Virus record (IMG/VR): IMGVR_UViG_3300029953_000018
Location: 1-64,000 of that record
Direction: 5' to 3' (one strand)
From: a virus
DNA: 64,000 nt
Shown piece by piece: positions 34,969 to 43,438 of the stretch; within the stretch, counting starts at the first letter, position 1; the number at the start of each line of letters is the position of its first letter. Below the pieces are notes generated by a model. The model worked only from the letters and a program-made list of their open reading frames with translations. It was not told the DNA's origin and searched no databases. A program made the position numbers and the translations under genes.

Positions 34969-36248
34969 TGGGCCGCTACATCACCGATCCCCATACGGAT
35001 GCGCGTACGCCGCTCGAGCGTACCAGCATGCGCAGTTCGTGGACGCAGCCCCACGGGGCTTCGCCCGCGTTTATTCACGAATCTCGCGTCTTAGACTTTA
35101 ATTTGGCCACCTGGACCGTCGATGTACGCTCTCAGTTTGACCAGAAGTTCTACCCGAACATTCAGGTTGCGGGCCCTTACCTTCATCCTAATCGCGGAGA
35201 AGGTTGGTCGGTTGTTCCCGAAGTGAACGCAAAGTGCGTGGTATGTTTACCCAGTGACGGGCCCCCGCCTTTTGTGCTGGCTTTCATCATGCCTATGGAG
35301 ACCCCCGAGGATCCCTCCTCGAGCGCTGCGGCAGAAGACGCAGCGGATACCACAGGTACTAACCAGGGTGCGGTTTTCTCTGGAGGTCGTGCACGGGGTA
35401 AGCCCGGGGACATGATATGGCAAGGGCGGGACGGCAACTTCGTGATTATGCATCGCGGGGGCGTTCTCCAGGTGGGGTCGACGGAGCTCGCCCAGCGCAT
35501 TTACATACCGCTCGGCAATATCATTACGGACATCAGTCAAAACTACGAGCATCACAATACTGGGGGTTCCATTAACTGGGGACTGTCCACAAGCTACACC
35601 GACGATAATCCTCAGACCGAGTTTCGTCAGACGTTCCGGTTGTTTGCCAACGATGCCCAGGCGGATCTACGCATTGCTGTTGGGCAAGTGCATCAGCCTG
35701 TTCCAGAACCTTCGGGGGATGCAGGCGAGACCTCGAACAACACGGCGATGGGTGTAGGGGCCGACACTATCGTTGCTGAGTTCGTGATCGCACCGGCCGG
35801 CTTCAACGTGGAAGCGGGTTCGCCGGTGAGCGGCGTAGAGAACCTGACCAAGTTGAAGATGTTTTTTGACCGGTCAGGGTCTGGGTTCTTGCGCGCTGAA
35901 GCAAGCGTCAACATCCGCGTCAAAAATCAACTTCGTATTACGGCAGATCAGGGGATGACGCTGACCTCGGGTAAGTCACTGCAATTGCAGGCGACAGAAA
36001 ATCTACGGTTGGTGGGAAGTACTGGGGTTCAGATTACGTCGGATAAGGGCGCGGTAACCATTAACGGAGGGGACACCCCCGTGGCCACCGTCGGCTCAGC
36101 GGTGAGCATTGTTATCGCAACGCCCGTACCTATTATCCTGAGCGCACCCGTACCGGGGACGCCAGGTGTCATCTCAGCGGGCGCGATGTTCACCGGCTTT
36201 ATCACCAACGGATCCAGCACGGTGTTGGTCCCGGGGCCGCAAGGCTAA
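34968..36248 (+). CDS. Baseplate spike/gpV-like protein
   Basis: A 426-residue protein. The N-terminal about 130 residues include a five-strand OB-like region (LATWTVDVRSQFDQKF, then PYLHPNRGEGWSVVP and KCVVCLPSDG) typical of baseplate gpV/gp5 hubs. A central acidic and Gly-rich linker follows. The C-terminal part repeats short beta strands (VNIRVKNQLRITADQG, LQLQATENLRLVG, VQITSDKGAVTING) as in a beta-helix tail spike. It starts with one-base overlap (TGATG) to the RNA polymerase stop. It likely pierces the host outer layer under the baseplate. Confidence 0.7.
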   Translation: MGRYITDPHTDARTPLERTSMRSSWTQPHGASPAFIHESRVLDFNLATWTVDVRSQFDQKFYPNIQVAGPYLHPNRGEGWSVVPEVNAKCVVCLPSDGPPPFVLAFIMPMETPEDPSSSAAAEDAADTTGTNQGAVFSGGRARGKPGDMIWQGRDGNFVIMHRGGVLQVGSTELAQRIYIPLGNIITDISQNYEHHNTGGSINWGLSTSYTDDNPQTEFRQTFRLFANDAQADLRIAVGQVHQPVPEPSGDAGETSNNTAMGVGADTIVAEFVIAPAGFNVEAGSPVSGVENLTKLKMFFDRSGSGFLRAEASVNIRVKNQLRITADQGMTLTSGKSLQLQATENLRLVGSTGVQITSDKGAVTINGGDTPVATVGSAVSIVIATPVPIILSAPVPGTPGVISAGAMFTGFITNGSSTVLVPGPQG

Positions 36249-36251
36249 GCG

Positions 36252-36884
36252 ATGGCTCTGGGTGCGCTCAAAAGCGGTACGTTGGGCGGCTTCAACGTGG
36301 GCCTCGCGGTGGCGGTTGGGTTTTTGGTACCTCTTGGCATCCAAATCGACGCGCTCATCGCGGCGGGCCTAGGCCCCTTTCAGCTCGACATCAGCGCGCG
36401 CCTCATGGCGACGCTGTCCATGTCGGTGGGCCTGAGCATTCAGGTGGGTAACCCCTTCGCTGGGATTCAAGCGGTGCTCATGGCGCTCGCCAACATTCAA
36501 GTGGCGTTGTCCCTAGCCCTCGAATTTCCTATCCCCTCAATTCAAATTGGTGTGCAGCTCAGCGCTTCCATCGCGTTGGCGGGCACGCTGTCGATTCAGC
36601 TGGGGGGCTTGCAATTGGCTATTCAGCTGGCTCTCGCGATCAAAATCCCTGCGCTACGTGCTACGGCGCAACTCGCCGCCAGTTTAAACGCCGGCCCCGT
36701 ATTCGCGTTTACCTTCGCCGGGGATTCCTTGGCGACCACGGGCACGGAGGTGAACGGCTTATTTGCCGGGGGTCTTATTGACGGTACCAACGTCATTCAG
36801 CCTAGCGATCCCGTTTTTGGTATCGTGCTGCTAAGCGCAGCGCCTTCAGTTCAAGCATCGTTCGATGTACTCTTTCAGGTATAG
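36252..36884 (+). CDS. Hypothetical repetitive hydrophobic baseplate-region protein
   Basis: A 210-residue protein almost wholly made of A, L, I, V, G, Q and S. It has repeating amphipathic strands or helices such as IQVALSLALEFPIPSIQIG and LAIQLALAIKIP. It lies 3 nt after the spike gene and 5 nt before the next virion gene. Similar low-complexity proteins occur near baseplate hubs in large phages, but I cannot assign a function. The C-terminal 40 residues are less repetitive. Confidence 0.55.
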   Translation: MALGALKSGTLGGFNVGLAVAVGFLVPLGIQIDALIAAGLGPFQLDISARLMATLSMSVGLSIQVGNPFAGIQAVLMALANIQVALSLALEFPIPSIQIGVQLSASIALAGTLSIQLGGLQLAIQLALAIKIPALRATAQLAASLNAGPVFAFTFAGDSLATTGTEVNGLFAGGLIDGTNVIQPSDPVFGIVLLSAAPSVQASFDVLFQV

Positions 36885-36889
36885 AAACC

Positions 36890-39217
36890 ATGATGCAGCC
36901 TCTTTTCTACGCCCCCGAAGTGTTCATCGAGAAAAGCGCGGGCGAGGTCGATCTTCCAGACGATCCGAATCAGTGGCCGCAACAGATTCTTCAAGAGCTC
37001 TACAAGCAAGTCCCCTACATTACCGATTACCAACCCCATGTGCGCATGGCGAGCGTGGACGCGGAACGGGGGTACGGGCTAGGGCACGTCGAGATCCAGA
37101 ACCAAACAGAAGCCCCGATGGATACGCCGCAGGATCAATTGGATTCGGCGGGCATCCGTACGGTGCGCATCCCCTTCATCATCCGGGAAAAGAAGCTCAG
37201 CCCCTTCGACTTGCTGATCAATGATACCGGCGCGACCATCCCGCTGACGGAAAACCGGCTGCGTCAGGCGCTCTTTCGGCCCCAGGCATTTGACGTCACC
37301 AGCCGAACGCCGGGGGATCAGAGCATGATTGGTCAGCTCTACCCACCCTACCGTCAGAACTACGGGTTTGGTGGGGGCGGCATCGCGATGAACGCGGCCG
37401 GCGGGATGGGCATTGGCAAGGTGGGCATGAAGCTCGCGGCCGCGGACGAAGCGTCCAGTGCCTTCGAAGCGTTCATTCTGAGCGCTGCGGAGAAGGACGC
37501 GAACGTCCTCACACAATCAGCGCGCGAGCACATCAAGCCGAAGAACTTTGCAATCCCGAAGGGCGAAGGCCCCGGCGGTACAGGCAAGTACCCTATCGAG
37601 AACGCGACCCATGCGAAGGCTGCGCTGTCGATGGTCGGCGCTCACGGCTCACCCGCGGAGAAGACCAGGGTCTATTCGGCGGTGGCCAAGAAGTATCCGG
37701 GGATTGCCGCGAGGTCGTTGGTGCCTGCGGTCAAAGTGGATGCAAAAAAAGAAGCCTCGGTGCTGCTTGCCATCCTCCCCACCTTGGACGGTTTCGATGC
37801 GGAGCATGCCGCAAACGAAGTAAATGCCCTAGGCCCCAACGCATTTTCTCGGATCAAGGTAGCGTCCTCTCGTTTCTACGACGCGCTGCGACTGGTACTT
37901 GCCGCGCAGGAGCAGACGAAGCACGCGGCGTGGGAGCAGTGGCTCAAGCCCGACGTGGTCCAAGTGCAAAAAGCCGTGGAGGGCTACAAGGTAAAGACGG
38001 CGAGCCGCCGGTACTGGGATCCGCAAGAAGCGTTGATGAATCGCGGGGACGTGGTGCGGAGCTTCGGGACCAAGGTGGCCATGCAGGCGGATCTGACCGG
38101 TTGCTGCACACTAGGTACGAACCTGCAGAAGACGGCGGAGGACGCACCCGCGACGGCATCGGTGGTGACCAAGCCCGGGATGTACAAGGTCATGGACAGC
38201 GGGGGCAAAGAGCAATTGGGGTACGTGGTGCCTCAGCTGGTCGATGTGCATGGATCCGAGATTCCGATCGCCTTGTTCACCAACGGCAGCACGGTCGCGG
38301 TGCAGAGCGACATTCATGGCGTACCTGCGGGGGGCGCCAACGTGAGCTTGCCTTCGGGGCCCATTGGGCAGCACGGCACGTTTTACACCGAGCGCGACGG
38401 GGGCGTTCGTATGACGGTGCCCTTCGATTTGCAGGACTCGGTGACGCAAGGCGATCAACCCCGAGTGTACAACGGCACGACGTTCGGGGGCGACAAGGTC
38501 ACGCTGTCCGTGCAGCCCAACCTGGTCGACGTGACCCCCGTGGACAACGGCCGGGTGTTGATCCCCGCGGAGTGGAAGTGGCTGCCCCTTGATGGCGCCG
38601 ATCACATTTCGCTCTTGAGCAGTGAGGAAGCCACGGCAGCCAACCCCGAGAGCAAGCTGGCGCACGTTGAGGTGGTCTCCGACGGAATGTCCTTTACTCT
38701 GCGGGGGACGCCTCTGACCAAGATCGCGACGGAGCAGCGCAGCTTCTTGTCCCTGGATGACGCGATCTTTCTCCTCGCGGGGCTTGGGGTGGAGATGAAT
38801 TACGCCGCGGAGAAGCTGGCCGCGGCGGTGGCCTTCAGCCGGCCGGAGCCGATCAAGGTGGCGTGCTTGGTTGCTCCGAAGGGCGATCAGATGAAGCAGG
38901 CCCTCGAGAAGGCGGCTGGAATTGTGGGTGCCATAGCCGGTTTCAAACAGCCGCTCCTTCTCAAAGAAGCGGCGAGCTTCCCCGATCCGCAGATGGTTGA
39001 CACGGTCTTGAGCCTCGGGTTCATCAATCCCGAGAACATCATGACCTTTGTTAGCTACCTTCCGGACATCGAAGACGTGCAGACGAAGATGTGTGAGTTG
39101 CTCTTCGCCGTGCGCTGCGGTCTCTCGAACGTGCCGCAGTCGGCACTCGAGCGCGCAGTGCGGTCGACGGAAGAGGTCATTGAGGGTCTCAAGATCCTCG
39201 GTTTCCAAGGTTCCTAA
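36890..39217 (+). CDS. Large virion protein with DUF6582-like domain
   Basis: A 775-residue protein. Residues about 210-275 contain PKNFAIPKGEG, KYPIENATHAKAALSMV and SPAEKTRVYSAVAKKYP, matching a small domain (DUF6582-like) found in some phage prohead proteases and structural proteins. The remainder has N-terminal FIEKSAGEVDL, K-x-A motifs (two of them KTA: VKTASRRY and LQKTAEDA, with related TKHAAW and LKEAAS), and beta-rich C-terminal parts. It ends 14 nt before a strong hairpin. It is probably a head or baseplate-associated structural protein; processing by the prohead protease is possible. Confidence 0.6.
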   Translation: MMQPLFYAPEVFIEKSAGEVDLPDDPNQWPQQILQELYKQVPYITDYQPHVRMASVDAERGYGLGHVEIQNQTEAPMDTPQDQLDSAGIRTVRIPFIIREKKLSPFDLLINDTGATIPLTENRLRQALFRPQAFDVTSRTPGDQSMIGQLYPPYRQNYGFGGGGIAMNAAGGMGIGKVGMKLAAADEASSAFEAFILSAAEKDANVLTQSAREHIKPKNFAIPKGEGPGGTGKYPIENATHAKAALSMVGAHGSPAEKTRVYSAVAKKYPGIAARSLVPAVKVDAKKEASVLLAILPTLDGFDAEHAANEVNALGPNAFSRIKVASSRFYDALRLVLAAQEQTKHAAWEQWLKPDVVQVQKAVEGYKVKTASRRYWDPQEALMNRGDVVRSFGTKVAMQADLTGCCTLGTNLQKTAEDAPATASVVTKPGMYKVMDSGGKEQLGYVVPQLVDVHGSEIPIALFTNGSTVAVQSDIHGVPAGGANVSLPSGPIGQHGTFYTERDGGVRMTVPFDLQDSVTQGDQPRVYNGTTFGGDKVTLSVQPNLVDVTPVDNGRVLIPAEWKWLPLDGADHISLLSSEEATAANPESKLAHVEVVSDGMSFTLRGTPLTKIATEQRSFLSLDDAIFLLAGLGVEMNYAAEKLAAAVAFSRPEPIKVACLVAPKGDQMKQALEKAAGIVGAIAGFKQPLLLKEAASFPDPQMVDTVLSLGFINPENIMTFVSYLPDIEDVQTKMCELLFAVRCGLSNVPQSALERAVRSTEEVIEGLKILGFQGS

Positions 39218-39230
39218 ATCAGGAGCTAAC

Positions 39231-39273
39231 GTTCGTGCTCCGAGCCCCGCCACCGGCGGCGTGGAGCACGAAC
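39231..39273 (+). other. Long stem-loop between virion transcription units
   Basis: GTTCGTGCTCC (39231-39241) and GGAGCACGAAC (39263-39273) form a perfect 11-bp stem. Within the 21-nt loop, CCGCC (39247-39251) pairs with GGCGG (39255-39259). No T-tract follows (ACCAATTCACC), so it may be a terminator of the U-free type or an RNA stability element. It begins 13 nt after the upstream stop and ends 36 nt before the next start. Confidence 0.6.
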
Positions 39274-39296
39274 ACCAATTCACCTCTTTCGCAGTG

Positions 39297-39302
39297 TAGA
39301 CT
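39297..39302 (+). promoter_or_regulatory. Candidate -10 element TAGACT
   Basis: TAGACT sits seven bases before the GTG at 39309, right after a hairpin, and the gene has no good Shine-Dalgarno. The same hexamer form recurs at 51885 (TAGGCT), 52917 (TAGAGT) and 62059 (TAGACT) in other gaps. The first A of the transcript would then fall at or near the start codon. No -35 hexamer was found. Weak evidence. Confidence 0.3.
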
Positions 39303-39308
39303 GCCCAG

Positions 39309-40244
39309 GTGATTCGAAGAAGCCCCGCGGAGTACTACATCAAGTACCTCATGCTGCTACCCGACAAGCTGTCGGACGCCGACATTGTTCGGACCTTGAG
39401 GGAACACCAACTGGATTACCCAGGAGCGAGTTACTTGACGAAGCTGCGCGCGGGCTTGCGCCCGCCGACGCCCTTTCGTCCGCTGATGGCGAGCGATGTC
39501 CCTTCCTACCGCTTTTTACAGAGGCATCGGGTCCACCATCTCTTCTTCCGAAATACCTACACGCTCGAAGCGCTGGAGATGTTGACCACGCCCCGCTCGA
39601 AGGAGCTGATCGAGTCCCTCATCTTGGCGGAAGAACCCTTAATGAGCATCTGCCTTCGCTTGCGACGGTTTGGCGTTCATGTGAATCCTAAGTCGGTGGA
39701 GTACTACGAGCACTTCTTCTTCAACACGAGCCTCGTAGACCACACGGAGCTTCGCGCGCTCATATCGATTCGCGTGGAAGACATGGCGGCCGGAAGCAAC
39801 CCGGATGCGGAGACCCTGGTGCGCTACAAAGCGATGCAGCGGGCTTTGTACAACGACCCGCGCTACGTAGCGGTGAACGCTGTATCCCCTCAGATCGCAG
39901 CGATGCGTCTTCAGATGCGCCACGGCTTGATGCCAAATCGCATTGAACGAATGAAGCTAGCGCAGAGCGTTCAGCAAATGGCGATGACCGCGTTGTCCGA
40001 CACGTTGCAGCGAGGGGGTCCGGAGTACACCACGCAGGCGCGGGATCTTGCGTCGGTGGCAAAAGACTTGAGCACCATCATTCGTGAAGCGGGCGGGGAG
40101 AACACGCAGCTCAACGAAAGCTTGCAGCGAATTGCGCTCAGTAACGATACGACCGAAGTGCAGAACATCCGACAGTTGCCCGGGGGGCAATATGAAGATA
40201 GTGTCACGATCACTTCCGTTGAGGTGATGAATGACAAGCGCTGA
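39309..40244 (+). CDS. Hypothetical protein upstream of terminase, possible small terminase
   Basis: A 311-residue protein starting at GTG 39309 (an internal ATG near 39351 is an alternative). It is highly helical, with an N-terminal YYIKYLMLLPDKLSDADIV, a central RRFGVHVNPKSVEYYEHFFF and a C-terminal helical region. It lies two genes before the large terminase, which suggests a small terminase or packaging partner. No helix-turn-helix signature is clear enough to claim that. It overlaps the next gene by 14 nt. Confidence 0.5.
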   Translation: MIRRSPAEYYIKYLMLLPDKLSDADIVRTLREHQLDYPGASYLTKLRAGLRPPTPFRPLMASDVPSYRFLQRHRVHHLFFRNTYTLEALEMLTTPRSKELIESLILAEEPLMSICLRLRRFGVHVNPKSVEYYEHFFFNTSLVDHTELRALISIRVEDMAAGSNPDAETLVRYKAMQRALYNDPRYVAVNAVSPQIAAMRLQMRHGLMPNRIERMKLAQSVQQMAMTALSDTLQRGGPEYTTQARDLASVAKDLSTIIREAGGENTQLNESLQRIALSNDTTEVQNIRQLPGGQYEDSVTITSVEVMNDKR

Positions 40245-40698
40245 GCGTACGGTGCAGGTGTCGCAGGTAGATAAGGGCAATGCTGCTACCGCGTTTTCGG
40301 GTACGGGGGACATGCTTTTGCCCGCAGTGCTGTCCTTTGTATCCACGGGCTACCGCTACTTCTTAGAGGAGCACGCCCTCGTGGAGCGTGACCTCGTGGT
40401 GCATTTCTTTACGACGGAGCAGCAACAAAAAACGTGGGATGTTAATGCGCTGGAGCAATGGTGGTTGAACACATTTGCGTGCACATTGAGCGCGGTCGCC
40501 TGTGATTACTTTCAAGCGGGGCCCCCGCGCATTATGGCCAAGTACACAAAGGAAGTAGCGAGCTGGTGGTTTAAGGCGCAGGGGTTTGACCACCTTCTGG
40601 ATTTGTCCGCGTTCCTTCACGTTTTCTTCGAGCGGCTTGACGAAACACTTCACGCTGAGCTTCTTGCACCTGGCGCACTTCCACCCGGTAGGGTTTAA
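40231..40698 (+). CDS. Hypothetical helical protein upstream of terminase
   Basis: A 155-residue protein of unknown family. After about 25 polar residues, it is mainly aromatic and helical (YRYFLEEHALVERDLVV, WWLNTFACTLSAVACDYF, SAFLHVFFERLDE). It overlaps the upstream gene by 14 nt. Its 3' end overlaps a minus-strand gene by about 128 nt, which lowers confidence that both are real in full. Confidence 0.5.
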   Translation: MTSAERTVQVSQVDKGNAATAFSGTGDMLLPAVLSFVSTGYRYFLEEHALVERDLVVHFFTTEQQQKTWDVNALEQWWLNTFACTLSAVACDYFQAGPPRIMAKYTKEVASWWFKAQGFDHLLDLSAFLHVFFERLDETLHAELLAPGALPPGRV

Positions 40699-40963
40699 GA
40701 GCAAACTCCACGTGCTCTCTTGTGAAACGTACATGCACGGCGCGCCAGCCAAGCCCCAAAGCAACCTGTCGGATAATGGCGCGGATGGACGTGTGTAGGT
40801 CCTTGGGCAATGAGGCAATCTGAAGCTTGGCGTGGTGCTCGCGTTTCTTGTCGTCGGTATCGAGGGACCAGCCACCAGGAAAGTGAGGGCCGCCGGAGCT
40901 CAACCAGCGCCAAACTTCCTGAAGGGCCTCTTGGGGGTCGGCTGTTTCTTCTTGAGGTTCCAT
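40571..40963 (-). CDS. Hypothetical minus-strand protein divergent from terminase
   Basis: A 130-residue frame on the minus strand. It fills the 263-nt space before the large terminase and overlaps the preceding plus-strand gene at its 3' end. The sequence is charged, with KREHHAKLQIASLPKDLH and a helical VALGLGWRAVHVRFTREHVEF, and an Arg/Gln-rich tail. Its ATG shares the CATG with the terminase ATG on the other strand. No ribosome site is seen. It could be a real antisense-oriented gene or a fortuitous frame. Confidence 0.4.
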   Translation of the reverse strand: MEPQEETADPQEALQEVWRWLSSGGPHFPGGWSLDTDDKKREHHAKLQIASLPKDLHTSIRAIIRQVALGLGWRAVHVRFTREHVEFALKPYRVEVRQVQEAQREVFRQAARRKREGTRTNPEGGQTPAP

Positions 40964-42737
40964 GGGTAACGCAGCTTTAGCCTACGATGACGATGATCTG
41001 GACGACACGTGGGATGGGGAAGAACCCTGGACACCCGAAGTCTTACCCGAGGAAGAGCCCCTTGAAGTAACCGCGCTTCAAAAGGTTGCGCCCGTCTTAC
41101 CCATGATGCGCCCGTCACAATTCACGGCGCGGGCGTTCGTCCTACCAAAGGATGATGGAATGGGGTCAGGTCCTTTCTCTTTCAAAGGGAGACGGCATCT
41201 TCCTCGCCTTTACGATACGCCCGCACGCCGCGTTCTTCTATGCTGCGCACGACAAGTTGAAAAGTCGACAGCGTTAGGTAACCGCGCGCTGTGTTACTCA
41301 GCGCTCGTTCCTTCCATCCGCATTCTATACGTGAGCCCCTCGGGGTCGCAGACCAAAAACTTCTCACGGGATCGTATTAAGGAGCCTATCGAGACCAGCG
41401 AGCTTTTGCGCCAATTCACGACGCGCATGCTGTCGCAAAACGTCTTCGATAAGCAGTTCATCAACCGGTCGATGATCACGATGCGCTACGCGTATCTGAA
41501 TGCAGACCGCGCCCGCGGTATCCCCGCCTGGCAGCTTTACTTGGATGAGATCCAGGATATTTTGCGCAGTTGCATCCCTGTTCTTGAGCAGTGCACGTCC
41601 CACGCACCCGATCGATGGAAGAGCTTTGTGTACGCCGGTACACCGAAGAGCCTCGACAACGTAATCGAGGAATACCGGGCCAATAAAAGCACGCAGGGGG
41701 AGTGGGTTGTTCCTTGCGAAGGGTGTAACACGTGGAACGTCCTCGGCGAGAAGAACATTGGTAAGAAGGGGCCCATTTGTAGCAAGTGCGGTAAGGCGAT
41801 TGACCCGCAAGGAGAGCGCGCCCAGTGGGCCTGGATGGTTACGCCGGATGAAGAGCGTATCCATGTTCCCTTTGAGAGCTACCGCATTTCGCAGTTGATG
41901 GTGCCTTGGAAGATTCGAAACTGGCACGAAGTTCTGCACGACTACGTTAACCATCCCCGCGCGCAGTTCATGAACGAATGCCTCGGCATTTCGTTTGAGT
42001 CGGGGACCCGGCCGCTAAATCAAGCGCAGCTTCGCGTGCAGTGCGGTACGCACTCCATGAGCGAGCTTGAATCCTTGCGGCATCGCTCCTTGGCGGAGCC
42101 TTTTTTCTTTGGCGTGGATTGGGGGTCTGGGGATAGCGCTTACACAGTTCTGACCATCGCGACGTACGTGAACGATCGCTTTCGGGTGATCTTCATGCAC
42201 CGCTTCGTCGGCGAGGATGCGGACCCCGACGTTCAGGTTAAGAAGATTATCGAGATGGGGCATCACTTCAACGTGGCCACCATCGGTGCCGACCGTGGGT
42301 ATGGCTTTGGTATGAACAGCCGCCTTGTACGCGCTTTTGGTAACAAACGCGTTCATCAATTTCAGCACTTGGGCAAGCTTACGAAGAAGGTGATCTTCGA
42401 TCCCAAGTTGATGTACTGGAAGATGCACCGCACCGCGGTGATGAGCGATATCTTCGAGGCTATTAAAAAAGGCAAGGCGGAGTTTCCCCGATGGGATGAG
42501 TTCAAGAAGCCTTATGCCGAAGACTTCACGAGCATCTACAGTGAGTACAACGAACGCCTACGAATGATCCAATACGACCATAAGCGTGGGAGCCCTGACG
42601 ATTCATTTCATTCGTTTATGTACGCGTGGCTTTCCTCTATGATCATGATCCCACGCCCGGACATCATTGCGCCGTCGCAGGAAAGCGAAGACGGTAAAGT
42701 GCTATCGCCTTACACGGGCCCCGTTTATCAGGGCTAA
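40962..42737 (+). CDS. terL: Terminase large subunit
   Basis: A 591-residue DNA-packaging motor. The ATPase has Walker A ARQVEKST (96-103) and Walker B LYLDEIQD with D195/E196. The nuclease domain has FFFGVDWGSGDSAY (D386), IGADRGYGFG and DDSFHSFMYAW, the RNase H-like acidic triad. Between them lies a zinc ribbon with C252, C255, C273 and C276. The N-terminus is acidic. A TTGAGG precedes the ATG. The gene ends in a 4-nt overlap with a convergent minus-strand gene. It cuts concatemers and drives DNA into proheads through the portal. Confidence 0.95.
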   Translation: MGNAALAYDDDDLDDTWDGEEPWTPEVLPEEEPLEVTALQKVAPVLPMMRPSQFTARAFVLPKDDGMGSGPFSFKGRRHLPRLYDTPARRVLLCCARQVEKSTALGNRALCYSALVPSIRILYVSPSGSQTKNFSRDRIKEPIETSELLRQFTTRMLSQNVFDKQFINRSMITMRYAYLNADRARGIPAWQLYLDEIQDILRSCIPVLEQCTSHAPDRWKSFVYAGTPKSLDNVIEEYRANKSTQGEWVVPCEGCNTWNVLGEKNIGKKGPICSKCGKAIDPQGERAQWAWMVTPDEERIHVPFESYRISQLMVPWKIRNWHEVLHDYVNHPRAQFMNECLGISFESGTRPLNQAQLRVQCGTHSMSELESLRHRSLAEPFFFGVDWGSGDSAYTVLTIATYVNDRFRVIFMHRFVGEDADPDVQVKKIIEMGHHFNVATIGADRGYGFGMNSRLVRAFGNKRVHQFQHLGKLTKKVIFDPKLMYWKMHRTAVMSDIFEAIKKGKAEFPRWDEFKKPYAEDFTSIYSEYNERLRMIQYDHKRGSPDDSFHSFMYAWLSSMIMIPRPDIIAPSQESEDGKVLSPYTGPVYQG

Positions 42738-43438
42738 TGCACATAGTGATTGAGTCGGCGTAAGACGTTGGTGTCGGTTTCAGGAAAGATTGTGGTAGCT
42801 GCGGTGCGCCCGCGCCGGCGGAGCACGTAGATGTAGGCTGCTTCGCGCAAAGAGCGTCGAGCGGCGGCAAGCTCCGCTTGTGCTTCTTTTAGCTCGAGAT
42901 CCATGAACGGGACGCTGAAGCGCTGGTAGAGGCGCTCGGCCAATTCCAGGAGCTCTCGCCAGGGTTCGGGGTTGCCTGTGTACAGCTCCAGCAAATCGAA
43001 GAGCTCTTCATGAATGCCGAACAAGAGGGTGCACCAATCCGCCACTTCCAGGACTTCTGTGGGTACGTCGGCGAGCGCATCATGAACGCGGCCCGCGAGG
43101 TCGAGGATGCTTTCTCGGTCGTACGGAAGCGTGGGCGCGTTCAATCCGTGAAGGCGTTCGAGTCGGATAAGCCGGCGCTCCAAGCGGTCTTCGCGAGCAT
43201 GCTCTAATAAGCGCCGCGTCTCACTGGGCGCATTGACCACCCCGGTTTGGCGCAGAGCCGCCAGCATCTGCACTTCATCTCTCTCCAGGTAGACCGTAAC
43301 TTCGATCGGGTTGTTGCAGCGACGCAGCTCTCCTGTACGCACGAATCGCCGCGCTTGCCGGTAACTTATATGAAGAATCTCTGCGGCTTGCGCGAGCGTT
43401 ACCCAGTTTGGATTTCTTCCCATGCGTTCTTGGGACAT
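42734..43438 (-). CDS. HTH DNA-binding protein, possible regulator
   Basis: A 234-residue minus-strand protein. Its N-terminus (NWVTLAQAAEILHISYRQARRFVRTGELRR) has the form of an excisionase/MerR-type winged HTH. The rest is a long helical region with many Glu and Arg (LLEHAREDRLERRLIRLERL) and a C-terminal R/T-rich segment. It lies between the terminase and the next plus-strand gene, and its ATG overlaps that gene's ATG in CATG (43436-43439). It is a likely regulator of the flanking divergent unit. A GAGGG lies close upstream of the start. Confidence 0.65.
   Translation of the reverse strand: MSQERMGRNPNWVTLAQAAEILHISYRQARRFVRTGELRRCNNPIEVTVYLERDEVQMLAALRQTGVVNAPSETRRLLEHAREDRLERRLIRLERLHGLNAPTLPYDRESILDLAGRVHDALADVPTEVLEVADWCTLLFGIHEELFDLLELYTGNPEPWRELLELAERLYQRFSVPFMDLELKEAQAELAAARRSLREAAYIYVLRRRGRTAATTIFPETDTNVLRRLNHYVH

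Noticed and set aside
38111-39283. Minus-strand frame of 390 codons opposite a virion gene
   Set aside because: Rich in H, R, L and G without motifs; the opposite frame is a continuous virion gene with KTA motifs.
40962-42737. Possible intein in the large terminase
   Set aside because: Large terminases are a common intein site, but this one is 591 residues with continuous ATPase and nuclease motifs and no Cys/Asn intein blocks.
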